Assembly (NCBI RefSeq): GCF_026914265.1 | Contig: NC_069126.1 | Coordinates: forward strand, 42,109,522-42,173,521 | DNA length: 64,000 nt | Direction: 5' to 3' | From: Mya arenaria | Taxonomy: Eukaryota > Mollusca > Bivalvia > Myida > Myidae | In this document: one piece after another, positions 56,601 to 64,000 of the stretch | How positions within the stretch are numbered: the first letter of the stretch is position 1 | How the letters are laid out: each line of letters begins with the position of its first letter | The notes under the pieces: generated by a model | The model's input: the letters and a program-made list of their open reading frames with translations, nothing else | Told to the model about the DNA's origin: nothing | Database searches by the model: none | Program-made: the position numbers and the translations under genes

Positions 56601-59429
56601 TGCATTTAAAAAAAACGGGCAAAAGTTACTAATGAAGGTTTTCTGAAGTCAGTCTGTGAAATAGCATTTTTAACCAAAGGCCACTTGGACAAAATCCATA
56701 TATCATAAGGCCTGAAAGTTCCAAAAGAAATGAGGAGTACATGGATGTGTACTGAGTCCTATCTCGATCTGCTATTACTGTGGCAGTCATTGAAATCAGA
56801 CTTTCGGATGAACAAGCCCGAATTCTTATACTATTGCATGGAATCATGTTTTAGAACAAGCCCTGCTATATAAAATTCAGAATTTGAGCAAGCCTGGAAG
56901 ACATTTTACCAGTGCAGGGCTTGCGGGCTTGTGCTAATTTCGACCACTGCTGTGGAAAATATGAAAAAGAAACACATGCTCTCATTCTTCCGATATTTCG
57001 ACATCTTCTGAAATGGATGGGTCTTTTTACAATCAATAATAGGATCGTTTTTTTTTGAAAATAAACAATTGTGTTACAGCCATTTAAATTTCAAAGATTG
57101 ACAGAAAGACAAATTTGAAAACATGGTTTGGCAGCCTTTTAACATCTTACTTTTTCTTTCACATTACGATAAAGATCGGTGAAAGCTTATAGTTTCCATT
57201 TAACTGTATTAGTATTATGCAATAATATACTTATATTCTATATTTCACACCTGAATTCATCCTTTTTAAAAGGAAAGGCAATAAATTTAATCAGATCAGT
57301 TATGCAATAGAACTTTAATAAATCGTACTCCAAAAATGACTTCTGACTTAAACAACATGCACATGTTGCCGCACATTTAAGACCATGATTTAGGAAATAA
57401 ATTGATATTAATTTTTGTTTTACTCAAATCTGGGGCATTTATTCTGTTGATGTTTGTTTTGTCAATGTATATATATACAAATCATTCTGCATCGATTGTG
57501 GCTGCACATGCAGATTCTTGCCTAGTCTAAAATAATAGACATGTTATATGGGATTCTTCCGATCCATAACTTGTATACGGGTTTGTGTAAAAACAGGGGG
57601 GTTTTGAAAAAATATTGAAATTGTATTTAGAGAAGCATTTTAGGTTTGAAATAGATAATAAAGGTTTATATTCATATTTTACTGTGCAAGTGCAAAGATA
57701 TTTTGCACAAAACAAGCATTAGATGCATTAAAACAAAGGATTTACCTTTCCAACAAAACGAAACTTGACCGACACAGACAACAATTGTACCAAGCTTAAA
57801 ACTTGACCATCTTCGGCAAGCTTCGCGAAAGACCTCTTATATACAATCGTTACAACTCGGCCATGGCTGAAGTGTTCCAATTGTTGTTAAACTGTGAACC
57901 GCAGCCTTGCAGGTGTCATTCTTGTATTGTATATTGTTATGTTTTGACAGTATGAAATGAAGAAACATGCATCAAACTCATAATAATTTGTTGGATATTT
58001 GTTTTTTTTTTGTGTACGGAACTATTATTTAAGTAACATTATCTGGTAATATTTCTTGTTTTTAAGATATTTTATAGATGCAATCGGAATAACTACCCAC
58101 ATTCGATACAATATAACTTGTACGTGAATGATTTGCCATATCAAAAATCGTAAAATATATCTGTCAATGTATAATTATAGTGGTCAATATAAGCACAAGC
58201 CCTGAAGCCCTGCACTGGTAAAATGTCTTTCGGGCTTGCTCAAATTCTGAATTTTAGATAGCAGTGCTTGTTAAAAAATTTGATGCCAAGCAAAACTATA
58301 AGAATTCAAAAGTATAATTTTCACGACTGCTAATTCTTGCATACTGGTAAACCACAAAATGTCAGTTCTTGAGTTCTAACTGCATGATCAGGCACCTCGC
58401 ATCTGTTGCATGTTTTCGATATTGAGAGAGCCAGTTTTCACACACTATTATCTCCTTTAACCACCACATAAGCACGTACTAAACACCGTTAAAAAAACTT
58501 ACTATAAAGTGTATATACTGGGCGAGTACCTAAATCGGAACAGTACCTAAATATGGAACACCCATTATAAAAGTGTTTTTCCGATCGGGATCAGGTTATT
58601 TACGATTTTAATCAATAAAGACGCTTGCTTCAGATACATGTTCCAAAGGACACATTTATTCGGTCAGTATTTCAAAAACTGCGATCATTTAAAGTTTTTC
58701 ATGTTCAAATGTCAATACATGGCACGCGGGGGAAAGACTTCATGCTTGCCCTAATCACAGCATACTGGTACAGCCTGTATTTTACTGAAATCATCAAATT
58801 TTACTGACAAAAATGACAAAAAAAGACAAGCTGTAAATAACATAAATTATTAATTTACTTAAACAAAATAATGAGCAATAATTTTAAAAGAATAAATGAA
58901 AATGAATAACAAATTAAAACTGTTCCATATTTAGGTACTCCGAGGACGAAAATGGCAGTCCTTGATTGTGCGGTTAATAAAGTACTTTTCATGCAGATTG
59001 GTAGTATCTTGAAAAATGCCATTTATATCAACCAATTCAATTGGTCTTGAATCCTAGTATGCTGATGAAAGTTTTTGTACTTGTAGTGCAAGTCTAACTA
59101 AAAATATTTCACAAATATTGCCGAAAGTGTTCCGATTTAGGTACTCACCCAGTATATGATATATCATTATACAGTACAGGTATGTGCCATGTGTAGTCAT
59201 TCTAAAATGACTAATGCCATGTGCTGTGGTACGAAACAGTCTTAAAACAATGGTACAGAACGATGTTGAAGTGTTCTCCGACATCCATTACTTTCCATAA
59301 AAAGGTATTACAATAGAATTGATACGTACACACTTCAAAATCCAACCAATTTGCAAAAATCCTACAGCAGAAAAACTGTCCGCCATCATTAGAATCGATA
59401 ATACACAACTTACCTCGGCAAGCCGCCAT
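53452..59429 (-). CDS. small KMT5A-like SET-domain methyltransferase
   Basis: Four exons, 59429-59414, 56239-56120, 54375-54240 and 53653-53452, join with GT-AG introns and matching phases (1, 1, 2) to 158 codons. Starts MAACRD, then a 40-residue leader with basic PCRKKAN, then a SET domain: GNGVFA at 46-51, EYRGE at 63-67, EYCID at 89-93, VND at 104-106, PNCK at 113-116, and YDYG at 145-148 with the conserved Tyr. The order and the WR-rich end (DVPWRKRK) match KMT5A/SETD8-type histone H4 Lys20 methyltransferases and their mollusc paralogues. VND replaces the usual NH. No post-SET Cys cluster. Length is far below vertebrate KMT5A because the long N-terminus is absent. After exon 4 either a splice continues or the frame stops after VNKMF. 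Nuclear lysine methylation is inferred. Confidence 0.8.
53715..53779. repeat. 17-19-bp minisatellite, 4 copies
   Basis: CCCTATGTGTTTAATGT and variants in intron 3 of the SET gene. Confidence 0.8.
54240..54375 (-). CDS. SET gene exon 3: SET N-terminal half
   Basis: 136 nt from GGTTCCAG| to ACTG|GTATGT. NGVFARQELLKGQFILEYRG then ELCKQQSDGDEMFKYHFRHN and NKEY. Confidence 0.8.
55123..55141. repeat. 9-bp perfect hairpin
   Basis: GGGAGAAGT, C, ACTTCTCCC inside a stretch rich in GGGAGAAGTG; intron 2 of the SET gene. Confidence 0.6.
55430..55540 (+). repeat. repeat tail: ACCG run plus terminal hairpin
   Basis: GGACCGACCGACAAACCGACC, then TATACCCCC (55499-55507) and GGGGGTATA (55525-55533) as a perfect 9-bp stem followed by AAAAA. 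It is the same tail layout as 48788-48858 (GGAC run, hairpin with poly-C/poly-G stem, TAAAAA), in a different sequence family. Confidence 0.55.
56120..56239 (-). CDS. SET gene exon 2: N-terminal leader
   Basis: 120 nt from CCATTGCAG| to CATAG|GTATGA, phase 1-1. VFGQNQRPCRKKANQNYLQT then NTAEIELNLCYMQYIDQYI; the join gives YIGNGVFA, as expected at the start of a SET domain. Confidence 0.75.
56819..56947 (-). repeat. 130-bp dispersed repeat, copy 2
   Basis: Opposite orientation to copies at 46153 and 58179; lies in intron 1 of the SET gene. Confidence 0.7.
58179..58310 (+). repeat. 130-bp dispersed repeat, copy 3
   Basis: GCACAAGCCCTGAAGCCCTG, GGTAAAATGTCTTTCGGGCT, AGCAGTGCTTGTT and TATAAGAATTC in order. 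Contains AAGCCCTGC and a GCAGGGCTTG-type inverted pair. Confidence 0.7.
59414..59429 (-). CDS. SET gene exon 1, coding part
   Basis: ATGGCGGCTTGCCGAG|GTAAGT: five codons plus one base, whose phase matches exon 2 (giving Asp). The ATGGCGGC start with GC-rich context is typical of a first coding exon; the 5' UTR extends above 59429. Confidence 0.7.
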
Positions 59430-59502
59430 GTTGTTCCCACACCACGTGAGGTGTCGATGGTAGTGCGCATGCCCAATGAGAGGTTTAAATCAGAGGTTTA
59501 AA

Positions 59503-59535
59503 CTTCCGAGGTAACGGGACAATTAACCTCGGAAG
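59503..59535. promoter_or_regulatory. 10-bp perfect inverted repeat upstream of the SET gene
   Basis: CTTCCGAGGT (59503-59512) and ACCTCGGAAG (59526-59535), with a further half site CCTCGGAAG at 59545. CTTCCG is an ETS-type core. It lies about 75-120 bp upstream of the start codon on the minus strand; a regulatory role is inference. Confidence 0.35.
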
Positions 59536-59599
59536 TAAATTGTGCCTCGGAAGGTTGCTGTGTACTCATATGATTAACCTCCAAAGGATATAAGCGCAA

Positions 59600-62194
<2,595 letters not shown>

Positions 62195-64000
62195 TGTTTA
62201 TTTATTTATTATTATTATTATTTTTACCAAACTTATATAGCGCCCTTTTCATATACACGTTCAAAGCTGCTTTACAACGATATAATCTGATAGCTAACTA
62301 CAAGCAATATCATAAAATACTAGACAGCATTTGAACAATAAATGTACAAATGAAATGTGGTATTTAACTGGTCGTCTGAATTAAAAACAATAAATATCAA
62401 TATCATACGATAAAAAATAGTCTAGCGAAACTTTGAAAAAAATCAAAATGATATTAATATAATTTACGCCTGACATCTAAATTGCACTTAAATATTGTAT
62501 CAATAGTCTAAAACAGTTTACATAGGATATGTAACTGTACTAAAAGATCATGGTAGAATTAAAACAGGTTGTAAAATTATGTTTAAAATCACATAAAGGT
62601 CACACAGTCTTCGTGAATCACTGTCACAGATCATTCCTGGTAAAATGCTACTCATACGCCTGTTTGAAATAGTGTGTTTTAAGTGCACGTTTGAAAGAAC
62701 ACAATGAACTTGAGTCTCTCACACCGGATGGTAGGTCGTTCCACAGTTTCGGAGCTGCATATTCAAAACGTCGGTCGCCGTAGGTTACAGTTTTACTTTT
62801 TGGTATCACTAAAGTAAGTGCTTTGTTTTGAGATCGCAGATTTCTTCGTGGTTTGTAAACACATAGCATTTCTTCCAAATATTTTGGTGATTTTCCGTTT
62901 AAAGCTTTGTAGGTATGCGTTAAAATTTTAAAATGAATTCTGTATTGCACTGGAAGCCAATGTAGTTCTTTAAGTACATGTGTGATATGATCGTACCGCA
63001 AGGTTCTGGTGATGATGCGGGCAGCTGTATGTTGAACGATCTGCAGTTTGTTGACTAATGTTTGAGAAACTCCATACAGTAGTGCATTGCAGTAATCTAG
63101 GAGCGAGATAACCAATGAAGTGACAAGTTGTTTAGATGCATCAATTGTCAGATATTTCTGAATTCTGCCCATTTGTCTAAGATGTAAATAACATGATCTG
63201 CATTCTGAATTGACGTGATCTTCCATGTTCATGTTTGAATCAAAGATGGCACCGAATTTGTTTACATTAACAGACTGTTTAACTTTCGAGTCACCGACGG
63301 TTACCGATAGATCTTCAATGTGTTTGGAGTTATGAGGAGATGAGAACATGATGACTTCTGTTTTATCAGTGTTAAGTTTGAGCATGTTTAGATTCATCCA
63401 TGATATTATGTCTCGAAGGCACGATTGAATGCGTTGTAATGTTTCTTCCTTAGAAATGCCATCTAATGGTTTGAAAGATAAATACAGCTGTGAGTCATCG
63501 GCGTAGAGATGGTATTGCAGCCCATGCTCTTTGCAAATGGCACCAATGGGTTTAGTGTACATTGTATAAAATTGCGGTCCTAATACGGACCCCTGTGGAA
63601 CACTAAAATTCAGTGTGACCGGGTTTGATAGCACCCCATCAATGTATACTGTCTGTTTTCTATTTTGAAGGTATGATGTTATCCATTCCAGTGTTTTTCA
63701 GCGATTCCGAACACATTTTCAAGTTTTTGTAACAAAGTTTTGTGATCGATTGTGTCAAAAGCTGCCGATAGATCTAGCATTACTAAGATGGTTGCATTAC
63801 CATGGTCAAGGGATTTAAGAACATCATTTTGGACTTTGATAAGTGCAGTTCCTGTCGAATGGAATTTACGATAGGCTGACTGATGTTTTTTCTTGAAGTT
63901 GATTTTCTGTCAAGTGCTCATCAATGCGAGAACTCACTACCTTTTTCTAGTGTCTTTGATACAACTGATAGATTCGAAACAGGTCTATAATTTTTTTAAA
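62195..64000 (-). mobile_element. CR1/L2-like LINE, 3' part, runs off the right edge
   Basis: 3' end at about 62195-62230: a TTATTATTA microsatellite next to GCGCCCTTTTCATATACACG and AAAGCTGCTTTACAAC, the usual 3' end of CR1/L2-like LINEs with ATT repeats. ORF2 is open from 63634 to 62648 (328 codons), with SVPQGSVLGPQFYTMYTKPI, YADDSQLYLSF (intact catalytic YADD), WMNLNMLKLNTDKTEV, LLDYCNALLYG and LPVQYRIHFKILTHTYKALN. Above 63634 the RT continues one frame over (NLSVV… to FDTIDH-like blocks) after a shift near 63690, to the window end. Relatively young, but with at least one frame break. Confidence 0.85.

Larger units (their letters stand above)
56240..59413 (-). other. intron 1 of the SET gene
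   Basis: 3.2 kb, GT at 59413-59412 (CGAG|GTAAGT) and AG at 56241-56240. Apart from the two 130-bp repeats no feature is recognised. Confidence 0.6.

Overview
The window looks like nuclear DNA of a bivalve mollusc. It is AT-rich, almost all of it is non-coding, genes are split by GT-AG introns, and CA microsatellites and dispersed repeats are dense. The two recognisable host genes, a TNF-superfamily ligand and a small KMT5A-type SET protein, belong to families expanded in bivalves. The transposable elements (L1/Tx1-like and CR1/L2-like LINEs, an ISL2EU-like DNA transposon with a YqaJ-type nuclease gene, tRNA-derived SINEs, and AACAAGAG-headed repeats with GGAC runs) also fit. The species cannot be named from the sequence alone.

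Layout. 0-1.4 kb: CA microsatellite, a frameshifted TNF-domain exon (442-838) and a small inverted-repeat element. 1.4-10.1 kb: remains of a minus-strand L1/Tx1-like LINE, split by a 5.08 kb ISL2EU-like transposon (2397-7474). The transposon carries a broken THAP/DDE transposase gene (+) and a broken SAP/SWIM/YqaJ nuclease gene (-), and its two sides allow the original LINE insertion site to be read. 10-34 kb: mostly non-coding, with several decayed LINEs (13.8-15.0, 15.7-18.5 and 21.2-21.6 kb), a TNF exon 3' fragment (18508-18648), a 3.6 kb non-coding element with 28/30 terminal inverted repeats (22655-26286), and duplicated blocks. 34.2-36.0 kb: degenerate tandem duplication. 36.2-39.0 kb: a complete four-exon TNF-superfamily ligand gene (292 codons plus stop), with a decayed duplicate of its last exon inside the last intron.

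44.3-59.4 kb (minus): a SET-domain gene whose first four exons join cleanly (59429-59414, 56239-56120, 54375-54240, 53653-53452). Downstream on the same strand are three tandem copies of a two-exon cassette (type A about 72 nt, type B about 105 nt, all phase 1-1) and a phase-1 terminal exon (44444-44338). Cassette copies are in different states: A1, B2 and A3 are intact; A2 and B1 are frameshifted; B3 has lost its splice donor. Their phase fits the donors of SET-gene exons 1 and 2 but not the donor of exon 4, so how the tail connects is unresolved. 62.2-64.0 kb: a relatively well preserved CR1/L2-like LINE running off the right edge.

The items most worth a second look are the phase-1 exon cassette array behind the SET gene, the repeat families that share an AACAAGAG head followed by a family-specific hairpin, the ISL2EU-like transposon with its preserved insertion site, and the four TNF exon copies.
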